DNA of 64,000 bases, from NCBI RefSeq assembly GCF_900128505.1, contig NZ_LT669941.1, forward strand, positions 3,218,420 through 3,282,419, given 5' to 3'. The translations under genes and the position numbers were made by a program. The notes below the pieces were generated by a model. It saw only the letters and a list, made by a program, of their open reading frames with translations. It was not told the origin of the DNA and did not search any database. Position 1 is the first letter of the stretch, and every line of letters begins with the position of its first letter. Positions 7,495-14,869 of this stretch are shown here, in pieces. This DNA is from Parabacteroides timonensis (GTDB lineage: Bacteria; Bacteroidota; Bacteroidia; Bacteroidales; Tannerellaceae).

Positions 7495-7878
7495 ATGGCA
7501 ACATCAATAACATCTACAGTCAATAAAAAAGTTGTAATCAATGGAATACAACAAATAATAGCTTTCAACTGGCATCAAGTTGGTGAAAAGTATAATGAAA
7601 AATCTTACACTAAAAAAACAAAATATGGTACTTACAGACAATCCGAATATATGCGGGATTGTGTATTCCAAATAAACAAAAAAGAATATAACCTTCAAAC
7701 GCTTTTTGTCGAACTGGCTGGTGGTGGATATGCAAGATACTTTATTGTTGATGGAATCAAATTCAATGATTCGCATATAAAAGTAATAGAATACTTACTA
7801 AACAATAATAATCAACATGAAAGCGAAATTAATCATAGCCATGTGGCTGATTTCATTGATGTTTATGGCTACGGATAA
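7495..7878 (+). CDS. Hypothetical early protein
   Basis: First gene behind the early promoter. The 127-residue product is hydrophilic, with no signal or membrane segment and no family I recognise. A leader of about 100 bp contains two AAAGTAAACG repeats and a CCCC-AAAAA-GGGGG mini-hairpin at 7464-7477. Its last 62 bp overlap another small frame read in a different phase. Confidence 0.65.
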   Translation: MATSITSTVNKKVVINGIQQIIAFNWHQVGEKYNEKSYTKKTKYGTYRQSEYMRDCVFQINKKEYNLQTLFVELAGGGYARYFIVDGIKFNDSHIKVIEYLLNNNNQHESEINHSHVADFIDVYGYG

Positions 7879-7975
7879 TCCTATGCAAGAAATATCTTCT
7901 TGGTTGCTAAAGAAGTGTGATGTTGAAGCTATCAAGAGAGTTATAAGAACATCCCGATCTCTGGGAAATTTTTAG
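7817..7975 (+). CDS. Overlapping 52-residue paralogue of the downstream small membrane protein
   Basis: Starting inside the preceding gene in another phase, this frame encodes MKAKLIIAMWLISLMFMATD followed by SWLLKKCDVEAIKRV. It aligns along its length with the protein at 8469-8660, lacking about 10 residues in the middle and diverging at the C-terminus. The DNA is similar as well, so this is a duplicated segment. Because its N-terminal reading frame is conserved it may still be translated, but it could equally be a decaying copy. Confidence 0.55.
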   Translation: MKAKLIIAMWLISLMFMATDNPMQEISSWLLKKCDVEAIKRVIRTSRSLGNF

Positions 7976-8420
7976 CGACAACATAAAAAACAGTAGAGAT
8001 AAAAAACAAAAATAATACGATACATGCAATCACTCCTATCCATAATAAAAAAGTTGGCGGCTTGGTGGAAGCACAAAAATCAACCGACACTATATTTTCA
8101 TTCTTTTGTGAATATACGTGAGTACCTTGGCGAAAAAGCCGATATGTTTCCTTCCGAATCCTTTTTGCCCGAAGAGTTTCATAAAATAATGCAACGGTTA
8201 GAAGAAGGACACCCAGTATTCCTAACAAAATCGATAGAACATATGCCAAACGTATATGAAGAGCCGCCTCAGCGTTATCGGGTAGTGCTATCAAAACACC
8301 AAGAAACCCACAAGCCGAAATTAATATATTACCGAACCAGCTTGATAGAGATCGGTAATATTCTGTATCTCGAGTCTCTAAATCTTTGATCCAAGCTTTC
8401 AATTCATTGGTGAAATTCAT
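7941..8420 (-). CDS. Leftward three-helix membrane protein
   Basis: A 159-residue inner-membrane protein with three hydrophobic segments (near ISACGFLGVLIALPD, LSILLGILGVLLLTVALFY and the C-terminal LWIGVIACIVLFLFFISTVF). I chose the ATG at 8420 because the likely leftward promoter would start transcription about 8443, leaving no leader for the upstream in-frame start at 8441. It stands alone against the direction of the early operon with its own promoter and a TTGTTCTAT motif, the layout of a lysogenic-conversion or exclusion gene. Function is unknown. Confidence 0.7.
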   Translation of the reverse strand: MNFTNELKAWIKDLETRDTEYYRSLSSWFGNILISACGFLGVLIALPDNAEAALHIRLAYVLSILLGILGVLLLTVALFYETLRAKRIRKETYRLFRQGTHVYSQKNENIVSVDFCASTKPPTFLLWIGVIACIVLFLFFISTVFYVVAKNFPEIGMFL

Positions 8421-8432
8421 AGAGAAATAATT

Positions 8433-8479
8433 ATAGAACAATATTGATACAAATATAAATAAATAAAAATGAAAGCAAA
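8433..8479 (-). promoter_or_regulatory. Leftward promoter with TTGTTCTAT motif
   Basis: Read on the minus strand: TTTG (8479-8476), 18 bp, TATATTTG (8457-8450), then TTGTTCTAT (8441-8433) around the start of transcription. The -33 element lies inside the start of the rightward gene at 8469. Confidence 0.6.
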
Positions 8480-8660
8480 ACTAATTATAGCCATGTGGCT
8501 AATCTCATTGATATTTTTGGCTTCTGACAATCTTCTGCAAGTCATAATATCCCTGTGTTGCTTTGCTTTTTTTTCTTGGTTGCTAAAGAGACATGAAGTT
8601 GAGGCGATAAAAGAGGTAAAGAAATTAGAAAACAGAATAGATAAATTAATAAACAGGTAA
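8469..8660 (+). CDS. Small membrane protein with coiled-coil tail
   Basis: The 63-residue product is hydrophobic to about residue 42 (one long or two short helices) with a charged helical tail (VEAIKEVKKLENRIDKLINR). It is a paralogue of the overlapping frame at 7817-7975. It precedes an early DNA-binding-type gene by 5 bp. Function unknown. Confidence 0.62.
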   Translation: MKAKLIIAMWLISLIFLASDNLLQVIISLCCFAFFSWLLKRHEVEAIKEVKKLENRIDKLINR

Positions 8661-8665
8661 AAGCT

Positions 8666-8911
8666 ATGAATGTAGAAAAAGATGTTCTGGACATCTGGAA
8701 AGAACGGATTAAGAACGAAGCAAAGCATGGTGATAAGAAAAAAGCATGTGACGTTGCCGGAACGACACCACCCACATACTTGTCTGCCATGAAACGTGAA
8801 AAATTTATTGATCTAAAAGATGGTGAATTAAAAACTCTTCAAAGACTTATTGAAAGGCTAGATGCCCGGAAAGAACGATTTGAAAAAATCCAATCACAGT
8901 ATGCAGGCTAA
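8666..8911 (+). CDS. Small early protein, probable HTH
   Basis: The 81-residue basic protein contains a helix-turn-helix-like stretch (KKACDVAGTTPPTYLSAMKR) typical of short phage regulators, followed by a charged helix. Its stop codon overlaps the start codon of the next gene (TATGCAGGCTAA), which suggests translational coupling. Family not assigned. Confidence 0.65.
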   Translation: MNVEKDVLDIWKERIKNEAKHGDKKKACDVAGTTPPTYLSAMKREKFIDLKDGELKTLQRLIERLDARKERFEKIQSQYAG

Positions 8912-9278
8912 TTGTATTGTTGAAATGGATGTGCTTACATCTACCGAAAAGAAAGTGTATTGCCTCAATGGTGTTGGTAAGCAGACAAAGGAAATAGCTG
9001 ATATCTTAAAATCCAGTTATGAAACTGCAAAAAGCCACATGAAAAATATCAAGGCAAAACTTGGATTGCAGAAGGACAAGGAAGTTACTGCACATTTTTG
9101 GTGTAGCCTGATTGGAAAAGATTTAGATGAGGTGAAACGGCAAATAATGGCAACCTGCCTATTGATTGTTTTCCTTCTGTCTATTCCATTCGATCAACAC
9201 CAGACGAGAGAAACCCGGAACTTCAACAATAGAGCAAGAAGAACAATTGTTGCCAGAAGAAACGAATACACAGCTTAA
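8901..9278 (+). CDS. LuxR/GerE-type HTH protein with membrane segment
   Basis: The 125-residue protein has a GerE-type helix-turn-helix: LTSTEKKVYCLNGVGKQTKE, then EIADILKSSYETAKSHMKNI and KAKLGLQ. A hydrophobic segment (IMATCLLIVFLLSIPF) and a basic tail follow. I start it at ATG 8901, overlapping the previous stop; an in-frame ATG at 8862 would place 40 bp in the upstream gene. A membrane-attached DNA-binding protein is implied. It probably regulates phage genes, but the target is unknown. Confidence 0.72.
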   Translation: MQANCIVEMDVLTSTEKKVYCLNGVGKQTKEIADILKSSYETAKSHMKNIKAKLGLQKDKEVTAHFWCSLIGKDLDEVKRQIMATCLLIVFLLSIPFDQHQTRETRNFNNRARRTIVARRNEYTA

Positions 9279-9289
9279 TAATTCACACT

Positions 9290-9607
9290 ATGGGTACAAG
9301 TCAAACAGAAATAAACTACAAGCTAAACGAAAATGATTTTCGTGAAGCGATAAAGAAAGAACTATCCGGTTTAGCATTGCAGTTATTCCTAAATCGTTTT
9401 GATAATGTATTGATTGGAGTTAGTGATATAGCCAACATGCATAGTGTAAATCCCCGAACTGTATTAAACTACATCAAAGATGGCTTGATAATGCCGGAAG
9501 TAAAACTTGGTGAAAACGATCATCCAAAATTCAGGTTAAGTTATGCACTTATGCTTGATTTCAAGGAATTGCAAAAAAAGCTGAGGGCAAAGAATCGGGG
9601 CTGGTAA
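9290..9607 (+). CDS. HTH/MerR-like DNA-binding protein
   Basis: In the 105-residue product, residues about 44-75 (SDIANMHSVNPRTVLNYIKD, then GLIMPEVKLG) form a winged-helix recognition unit like MerR or excisionase proteins. No effector domain is present. It is followed by a non-coding leader repeat. Its role could be excision control or early regulation. Confidence 0.68.
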   Translation: MGTSQTEINYKLNENDFREAIKKELSGLALQLFLNRFDNVLIGVSDIANMHSVNPRTVLNYIKDGLIMPEVKLGENDHPKFRLSYALMLDFKELQKKLRAKNRGW

Positions 9608-9719
9608 AAATAAGGCAAATAAAGCCGTTTTCACGTGCTGTTCTGCCTGGATAATAGGAAGTAAGGAAACATGGAGAAAGTGCCGTAAATCGAAAATTCG
9701 AAAAAAATAAGGAATATGG
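9608..9719 (+). repeat. Degenerate leader repeat, copy A
   Basis: The right-hand part, AAAGTGCCGTAAATCGAAAA and on to the start codon at 9716, matches 16107-16150 closely. The left part starts with TAAAGCC shortly after a stop codon in both copies and is more diverged. Each copy fills the gap between a stop codon and the next start, so it may be a transcribed regulatory leader. Confidence 0.5.
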
Positions 9720-9976
9720 AAACTGGATATCAAGGAAGCATTTACGAAAACATAGTTTTCAGCACGAAAGAGATAAACAGAAACTTCAAAATCAAGGTAA
9801 TGGGGGTAAACAATGGAAAGCCTGTAGAACGGCTGGTTGGTGTTTCCGGCTTGATTGATGAGGTAGGTAATTATGAACTTGTGAATTCACTTTTAACAAG
9901 GGCATTCAAGAGTGGTACAGATAAAATTGTGTGCAAGTTGAGGCGCGGACTTAAAATCATCTTCTTCCGGCACTGA
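9716..9976 (+). CDS. Hypothetical early protein
   Basis: The 86-residue protein has mixed strand/helix composition and a basic C-terminus (KLRRGLKIIFFRH). There is no membrane segment or motif I recognise. ATG at 9716 is the first start after the leader repeat. It lies 29 bp before the DUF4494 gene. Confidence 0.6.
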   Translation: METGYQGSIYENIVFSTKEINRNFKIKVMGVNNGKPVERLVGVSGLIDEVGNYELVNSLLTRAFKSGTDKIVCKLRRGLKIIFFRH

Positions 9977-10005
9977 AAAGAATATTCATTATAAATATAA
10001 CAAAT

Positions 10006-10458
10006 ATGAGAACTTGGTTTGAATCGAAAGTAACGCATGAAAAGACGTTAGAAAACGGAATGCAGAAAAAGGTAACAGAATCTTATTTACTGGATGCATT
10101 ATCATGGACAGAAACAGAAGCACGTACCATTGAAGAATTGAAGCCGTACATATCAGGTGAATTTACCATTACCGATATAAAACGCTACAAGATTTCAGAA
10201 TTATTCTTTTCGGAAGATGGTGATCGGTATTTTAAAGCAAAAATTCAATTCATCACTTTGGATGAAAAGAATGGAACGGAAAAGAAAATAAGTACATACA
10301 TGCTTGCACAGGCAAATAATATAGATCAGGCACAGGAAGTAATCAAAAAAGGTATGAAAGGAACACAAGCCGATTATGTGATTGCCGAAGTAAAGGAAAC
10401 AAAGATCATGGATATATTTCCATACAATTCTACCAGTGATGAAAAATCTGATAATTGA
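10006..10458 (+). CDS. DUF4494 family protein
   Basis: The 150-residue product begins MRTWFESKVTHEKTLENGMQ and continues VTESYLLDALSWTETEAR, which I recognise as the Bacteroidetes phage/plasmid DUF4494 family. The family is conserved in mobile elements but its biochemistry is not established. It is cytosolic and acidic at the C-terminus. Its 3' end overlaps the next gene by 20 bp. Confidence 0.8.
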   Translation: MRTWFESKVTHEKTLENGMQKKVTESYLLDALSWTETEARTIEELKPYISGEFTITDIKRYKISELFFSEDGDRYFKAKIQFITLDEKNGTEKKISTYMLAQANNIDQAQEVIKKGMKGTQADYVIAEVKETKIMDIFPYNSTSDEKSDN

Positions 10459-10645
10459 ACGGATCAAAGCTTTACAAGCCGAAAAGCAGGAATTGAAAAA
10501 AGTTCCTTCCGATCCAAACGAACTGGAACTAAGCAAAGATATTTTCGATCTATTCAGAAAGGAACTTGATTCTTTGATAGATGAAGGAAATATTATTGTT
10601 ATCGGACATACGATCAATAAGCTTAGAATTTTATCAATATCGTAA
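10439..10645 (+). CDS. Hypothetical small helical protein
   Basis: The 68-residue product is mostly helical and charged (IERIKALQAEKQELKKV). It overlaps the DUF4494 gene in another phase, consistent with translational coupling. A GTG three bases upstream is an alternative start. No function assigned. Confidence 0.55.
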   Translation: MKNLIIERIKALQAEKQELKKVPSDPNELELSKDIFDLFRKELDSLIDEGNIIVIGHTINKLRILSIS

Positions 10646-10672
10646 ACAATTCCAAGGTTTAAATAATAAGTT

Positions 10673-11158
10673 ATGATAGTTAACTCAACTGAAATACAAT
10701 TTTTAACAGGCTGTTCCAGAAGGGAAGCGGAGTTTATTATAATTGATACCCTTGAAATAACAGAAAAACAGGGTTTCAGAGTAAAGCCAAGTACCTGTAT
10801 TGAATCGGATGACATAAAGAAAAAGCTCCTATCCGTAAATGAATGTATGGATGGTAAGAATCCCGTTCAAAATGCAATAGACTTAATTAAAGAACATGGT
10901 TTATCTGATTCTATGAAGCGCGGAATTTTAAATGATATAAAATGTTGGCACAGTAGAGACTTAGTTTCACCATATAAGATTTTAAAAAGAATATTACCTG
11001 AAAGTGAAATCAGCAATCTTAAAAATATCCTATTGAAAAGATGTTACACATACATGGTTTCTGGCGGTCAATTTCCAAAAAGTTTTAAAAGCTTAAGCTT
11101 TAAGGCAATTAAAAATGAATTTGAAGCCTCTTTAAAATCTCAAAATATAATTGCGTAA
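10673..11158 (+). CDS. Hypothetical early protein
   Basis: The 161-residue cytosolic protein has an N-terminal segment (STEIQFLTGCSRREAEFII) resembling a short HTH found at the start of phage regulators, then a helical body. No family is recognised. It ends 5 bp before the DUF2786-like gene. Confidence 0.62.
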   Translation: MIVNSTEIQFLTGCSRREAEFIIIDTLEITEKQGFRVKPSTCIESDDIKKKLLSVNECMDGKNPVQNAIDLIKEHGLSDSMKRGILNDIKCWHSRDLVSPYKILKRILPESEISNLKNILLKRCYTYMVSGGQFPKSFKSLSFKAIKNEFEASLKSQNIIA

Positions 11159-11163
11159 GGATT

Positions 11164-11712
11164 ATGGATAATATTGAATTGATAAAAGATAAGCTATTGA
11201 AGCTTAAAAATCTTGCAGAAAGGGGATGCCAGGGTGAAGCCATTGCAGCACAAAGGGCATTGGCAAACATGCTAAATAAGTATGGTTTAACCTTGGATGA
11301 TATTTGTGATGATAAACTTGATTGGTACTGGATCAAGATAGGAAAAAGCAAAGATGTAAAAGACATCTTGTTTCAGTGTTATTTTCAAGTAGTTGATAAA
11401 TGCAATGGCAAATATAAAGAAGTCAAGCAATATAGTGAAATTGGCTTTGAATTAACTTCCGCACAATATGCTGATCTGATGTCTCTTTTTGACTTTCATT
11501 CCAAGCAGTTCAAAAAGGAGCGTAGGAAACTCCTGAAAAACTTATGTCGAGCTTACATATCCAAACATGAAATCTGGAATAAAACAGACGAACCGGATGA
11601 TGAAGAAAAGCCAAAGAAAGAAAAGCCTGTTGATTTAGATGAACTTCTTTCTATCCTACTGCTGGTGAATAGCTTTGAAGATGTTACCTATCATAAACAA
11701 CTAACTGAATAA
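11164..11712 (+). CDS. DUF2786-like protein
   Basis: The N-terminal 45 residues (LLKLKNLAERGCQGEAIAAQ, then RALANMLNKYGLTLDDI) fit the DUF2786 helical repeat found in phage and plasmid proteins. The 182-residue protein has a lysine-rich middle (FKKERRKLLKNLCRAYI) and an acidic linker. Nucleic-acid association is plausible. The next gene starts 3 bp after its stop. Confidence 0.68.
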   Translation: MDNIELIKDKLLKLKNLAERGCQGEAIAAQRALANMLNKYGLTLDDICDDKLDWYWIKIGKSKDVKDILFQCYFQVVDKCNGKYKEVKQYSEIGFELTSAQYADLMSLFDFHSKQFKKERRKLLKNLCRAYISKHEIWNKTDEPDDEEKPKKEKPVDLDELLSILLLVNSFEDVTYHKQLTE

Positions 11713-11715
11713 GTA

Positions 11716-11970
11716 ATGAACATAACAGAAAAAGATTGGAATGAACTGAAAAGTATGATTTTAGAAATTCGGGGAAGTCTTTCAATACTGGTCGATGAGG
11801 CAGGTAAAGAACTACTAACCCCGAATGAAATCTGCAAGATGTTAAAGATAAGCCGGAACACTTTTCAAAACTATATTAATAGGAATGTTTTCAAGCATTC
11901 AAAAGTGGAAGGTAGAGTATATGTGAAGCGTTCCGAGATAGAACGTTTGATTGATGAAGGTATAATATAA
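11716..11970 (+). CDS. Excisionase-type HTH protein
   Basis: The 84-residue product has a helical N-terminus and a C-terminal HTH_17/excisionase unit (LLTPNEICKMLKISRNTFQN, then VYVKRSEIERLIDEG). Such proteins act as excisionases or as DNA-binding partners of adjacent replication genes. The stop codon overlaps the start of the initiator gene by one base, so a joint role in replication is as likely as excision. Confidence 0.75.
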   Translation: MNITEKDWNELKSMILEIRGSLSILVDEAGKELLTPNEICKMLKISRNTFQNYINRNVFKHSKVEGRVYVKRSEIERLIDEGII

Positions 11971-12944
11971 TGATAGACTTAATCACTTTGGTAAAGCCGG
12001 ATTTGTCGGATAGAGAAATTGCAACCATCATTGAAAGGAATAGCTTACAAACAAATTCTAAGGATGGTGTAGTGTATTATGATAACATGAGCACTAAGAA
12101 TCTTACCCAGCAAAAGGGCGTTTTTATCCGAATTGAAACAAGTCAAAAACTAAAGGTGGAATGTAGCCTTCATAAATATTTCAATGAAATATCAAGCTAT
12201 GAACGGAACAATTACAATCTGTTTTCCATGTCGGACGCAAAGAAATCTATAGATCATCTTCTTATCGAAAAAGATATGAGCATTAGAAACATGAGGGTAT
12301 ATAATTACGAAATAGGGCTAAATCTGAACGTTTCCAAAGATTGCCGGGCTTACCTTGATAAGATGAAAAGTATCGGCACTATAGGAAATGAAAAGCGGCT
12401 ATATGTAAATCCTAGGTATAAAGATGAACGTGTGAAAACAACGGTATTTCACAACCATACACGAAAATATTTTAAAGCTTATGATAAGGTATTTGAATCT
12501 ATGGATAAGAAACGAAAGGTGATCCCAGAAGGGAACATATTAAGAATAGAAACTGTAAACAGGCGGCTGGATAAATGCTATCTGGTTGATTTTTTCGATC
12601 CATACAATTTAATGAAAATGATTGATGCTTTCTTTCGTGATTGGCGAACCATCCAGTTTGAAAAAGACATCATCACTCCTAAAGGCACAGGACGGGCAAA
12701 ACAGCATCTTTGTTTAGACATAATGAATAAAGGCAAAGAAGCCGTATTAATACAGGCAAAAGAACGGCACACAAACGGTTCTTTGTCTGATTGGGAATAC
12801 AGAAACATCCGGGTATTCATCGCCAACGAATGGGATATAATAAAGAAGTCTATCACATTCATTCCGAGCGATGAAGAAAAGGAATTCAGGCAGTTGATAA
12901 AGGTAAATCACACTATTTTAAAGAATGATGAATTTATCAGTTGA
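11970..12944 (+). CDS. Phage/plasmid replication initiator (gene II/X-like)
   Basis: The 324-residue protein resembles the gene II/X-like replication proteins of Bacteroidetes phages and plasmids: RIETSQKLKVECSLHKYFNE near residue 54, the YNYEIGLNLNV segment near 110, HTRKYFKAYDKVFE near 163, and ILRIETVNRRLDK near 189. Such proteins start replication at a nicked or melted origin. No helicase, primase or polymerase gene is present in the prophage, so host machinery must be recruited. A hairpin-rich non-coding stretch follows directly. The catalytic residues are not certain from sequence alone. Confidence 0.68.
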   Translation: MIDLITLVKPDLSDREIATIIERNSLQTNSKDGVVYYDNMSTKNLTQQKGVFIRIETSQKLKVECSLHKYFNEISSYERNNYNLFSMSDAKKSIDHLLIEKDMSIRNMRVYNYEIGLNLNVSKDCRAYLDKMKSIGTIGNEKRLYVNPRYKDERVKTTVFHNHTRKYFKAYDKVFESMDKKRKVIPEGNILRIETVNRRLDKCYLVDFFDPYNLMKMIDAFFRDWRTIQFEKDIITPKGTGRAKQHLCLDIMNKGKEAVLIQAKERHTNGSLSDWEYRNIRVFIANEWDIIKKSITFIPSDEEKEFRQLIKVNHTILKNDEFIS

Positions 12945-13156
12945 GTAAAAACGAGTAAAACACTATACATCAAAATGTTAGAGAAATACTTATATATAGT
13001 TTGGTATAGATTGGTAAACAAAACGGTTTACTTGGTAACTTATTAAGTTCCGTAAAAGGTTATGGTTACTTGTCTTATACTTCCCGGAAAGGAAGTCCGG
13101 CAGGACTTAAAAAGGGAAGTCAAGAAATAGAGTAGAAATTATTAATACAAAAACAA
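12945..13156. other. Hairpin-rich candidate replication origin
   Basis: This 212-bp gap follows the initiator gene. It holds GTAAAC/GTTTAC (13014-13019, 13026-13031) and a nested structure: outer ACTTCCC/GGGAAGT (13079-13085, 13114-13120) around inner AAGTCC/GGACTT (13093-13098, 13103-13108) with a GGCA loop. An AT-rich tract (12985-13010) precedes them. No T-run follows the hairpins, so a terminator is less likely. Origin function is inferred from position and structure. Confidence 0.45.
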
Positions 13157-13273
13157 ATGAAAATTTATTCAAGTAATCATTGTGCTTGGCATACCTGCCA
13201 AAAGTGTGGATATAAGTTTTGTGTAAGATGTGAAGTTTTCAGATGTCCCAAATGTGGTGAAACAGTAAAATGA
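13157..13273 (+). CDS. 38-residue zinc-ribbon-type protein
   Basis: The short frame carries three CxxC pairs (C14-C17, C22-C25, C30-C33) plus C9 and H12 in only 38 residues, the spacing of a compact zinc ribbon. It lies 7 bp before the RusA gene. A phage early protein binding nucleic acid or a host polymerase is possible. The cysteine pattern strongly supports a real gene despite its size. Confidence 0.7.
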   Translation: MKIYSSNHCAWHTCQKCGYKFCVRCEVFRCPKCGETVK

Positions 13274-13280
13274 TAATATA

Positions 13281-13613
13281 ATGATACGGATCAACATAAA
13301 ACCTTTATCAGTAAATGAAGCCTGGCAAGGCAAACGGTACAAAACTGATAAATACAGAACGTACCAAAATACATTGCTCTGGCTTCTTCCAAAAATAAAA
13401 GTTCCTGAACCGCCCTACGAAATTTATTTCAGGTTCGGTTTTAGCAATTCACTATCCGATTGGGATAATCCGGTAAAACTTACCCAAGATATATTAAGTA
13501 AGAAATACGGATTCAATGATAAGCTGATAAGAAGGGCTATAGTAGAAACAGAAATAGTAAAGAAAGGTCAAGAATATATTGAATTTGAAATAATAACAGT
13601 AAAAATGATATGA
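13281..13613 (+). CDS. rusA: RusA-type Holliday junction resolvase
   Basis: RusA enzymes are Mg-dependent homodimers that cut four-way DNA junctions. The 110-residue length, the KPLSVNEAWQGKRYKT opening and the SDWDNPVKLTQDIL motif with its catalytic aspartates identify the family. In a phage it would resolve branched replication intermediates before packaging. It overlaps the next gene by 4 bp (ATGA). Confidence 0.88.
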   Translation: MIRINIKPLSVNEAWQGKRYKTDKYRTYQNTLLWLLPKIKVPEPPYEIYFRFGFSNSLSDWDNPVKLTQDILSKKYGFNDKLIRRAIVETEIVKKGQEYIEFEIITVKMI

Positions 13614-13867
13614 ACAAAATAACAATATCAGAAAACGCACAGCAATTTATTGCAGAACGTACAGATGTAGCAGGTGGCTACTACGAATATATTGGTGTTA
13701 TACCTCAAAAACAGGCTTTAGAGGCAGCAGAGTTAGTAAAGCAGGAAACTAAAGAAAAGTGTTGTACTGCTTTTCGTAACTTCATGTTAAAAGCAACCCT
13801 TGCAAGTGTATCAGGCGAACAGATTGATTTTGAAAAAGAATTTGAAGATACAATGTCACAAATCTAA
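13610..13867 (+). CDS. Hypothetical protein
   Basis: The 85-residue acidic cytosolic protein starts within the RusA stop (ATGA overlap), so it is translationally coupled. A helical C-terminal half (KEKCCTAFRNFMLKATLAS) is the only notable feature. No family recognised. Confidence 0.62.
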   Translation: MNKITISENAQQFIAERTDVAGGYYEYIGVIPQKQALEAAELVKQETKEKCCTAFRNFMLKATLASVSGEQIDFEKEFEDTMSQI

Positions 13868-13879
13868 AAATATCAGAAT

Positions 13880-14071
13880 ATGAAAAGAAGTGGAACAATA
13901 TTTAAAACCGTATCCGGCAAAACTGGTATAGTATGGCATGGTCAAGAACCTGTGAACATAAACGGAATGATGAAACACTGCATGTATTTAGTTGATGAGA
14001 ATTACAATGAAACAGGTTCGCATGTGTTTGTTGACATCAGTCAGTGTAAAAAAATAGGAAATGTAAATTAA
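13880..14071 (+). CDS. Hypothetical small protein
   Basis: The 63-residue product is predicted mostly beta-strand, with SGTIFKTVSGKTGIVWHGQE at the start. It could be a small barrel domain. It lies 12 bp after and 2 bp before its neighbours, so it is in the early operon. No function assigned. Confidence 0.6.
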   Translation: MKRSGTIFKTVSGKTGIVWHGQEPVNINGMMKHCMYLVDENYNETGSHVFVDISQCKKIGNVN

Positions 14072-14073
14072 AA

Positions 14074-14352
14074 ATGAATGATATGAATATTAAAGAAGTA
14101 GCAAAAGAATACGCGGACAAACTGTATGAACCTGAAGATAGAGGTCTTCTGTATGAAGAAACACAGAATGATTTTATAGCAGGTTCAAATTGGCAAAGAC
14201 AAAAATCAATAGTTGTTTATCGTGACCTATGCCCCTTGTATAAAATCTCGTCCAGATATGAATGCGGAAACGTTTCACATCGCAAAGAATGGAACACTAA
14301 AAAATGTGACATGAATTGCCTGTATATGAAGAATTTATTAGAAAAAATCTAA
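14074..14352 (+). CDS. Hypothetical cysteine-containing protein
   Basis: The 92-residue protein has a helical N-terminus (IKEVAKEYADKLYEPED) and four cysteines in the C-terminal half (RDLCPLYK, YECGN, KKCDMNCLYMKN) that could bind a metal. It is a type often seen in Bacteroidetes prophage early operons. Function unknown. Confidence 0.6.
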   Translation: MNDMNIKEVAKEYADKLYEPEDRGLLYEETQNDFIAGSNWQRQKSIVVYRDLCPLYKISSRYECGNVSHRKEWNTKKCDMNCLYMKNLLEKI

Positions 14353-14370
14353 TCAAAATAAATCCATTAT

Positions 14371-14529
14371 ATGAAAAGAAAAAATGGTAAAATAGTTGAA
14401 GCTACAGACAAAGAGTTGCTAGAATTGTATAAAGGGGCTGTGCGTCGTGCTTATAGGTCATTTACAGAGTTTGAACTTGCCTTTATGATGGATGGGGGAA
14501 CAATTATAGAAACAAAAAAAGATAACTAG
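14371..14529 (+). CDS. Small hypothetical protein, 52 residues
   Basis: A short frame (MKRKNGKIVEATDKELLELY through TIIETKKDN) starts 18 bp after one gene and ends 4 bp before the next, filling the gap exactly. It is hydrophilic and probably helical in the middle. Operon packing is the main support. Confidence 0.58.
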   Translation: MKRKNGKIVEATDKELLELYKGAVRRAYRSFTEFELAFMMDGGTIIETKKDN

Positions 14530-14533
14530 AAAG

Positions 14534-14869
14534 ATGAAACAAATAACTGCATTCATGTATTTAGCTGCCGCAATTACGGTTATGGCTTTCTTGTTTTTAA
14601 TGACCTTTTACAATCCTACGGATATGCAGGTCAAAGTAAATCAGGTCGATAAGATCGAAAAGACATCGGGAGATCAAAACGGTTTCAATACTGAGATATA
14701 CTATCTAGTATATTCAGATAAAGGAACTTTCCGTATCAGTATCAGTGGGCTATTGGCTCACCCTGAATTTGCCGGAAAAATAAAAAAGGATTCAACCTAC
14801 ACGATCAGGGTGTGTGGAATTGAACTTTCATATTTAGGAATATACAGAAACGTAATAGAAGTAAAATGA
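14534..14869 (+). CDS. Membrane-anchored DUF1523-like protein
   Basis: The 111-residue product has one N-terminal transmembrane helix (residues 5-26, AFMYLAAAITVMAFLFLMTF) and a beta-rich extracytoplasmic domain ending in YTIRVCGIELSYLGIYRNVI. The pattern resembles DUF1523-type proteins seen in phage and host genomes. The role is unknown. It overlaps the next gene by 4 bp (ATGA). Confidence 0.62.
   Translation: MKQITAFMYLAAAITVMAFLFLMTFYNPTDMQVKVNQVDKIEKTSGDQNGFNTEIYYLVYSDKGTFRISISGLLAHPEFAGKIKKDSTYTIRVCGIELSYLGIYRNVIEVK

Noticed and set aside
10201..10815. Minus-strand frame of 204 codons across the DUF4494 region.
   Set aside because: It is antisense to three packed early genes; its cysteine- and isoleucine-rich composition is typical of a shadow.
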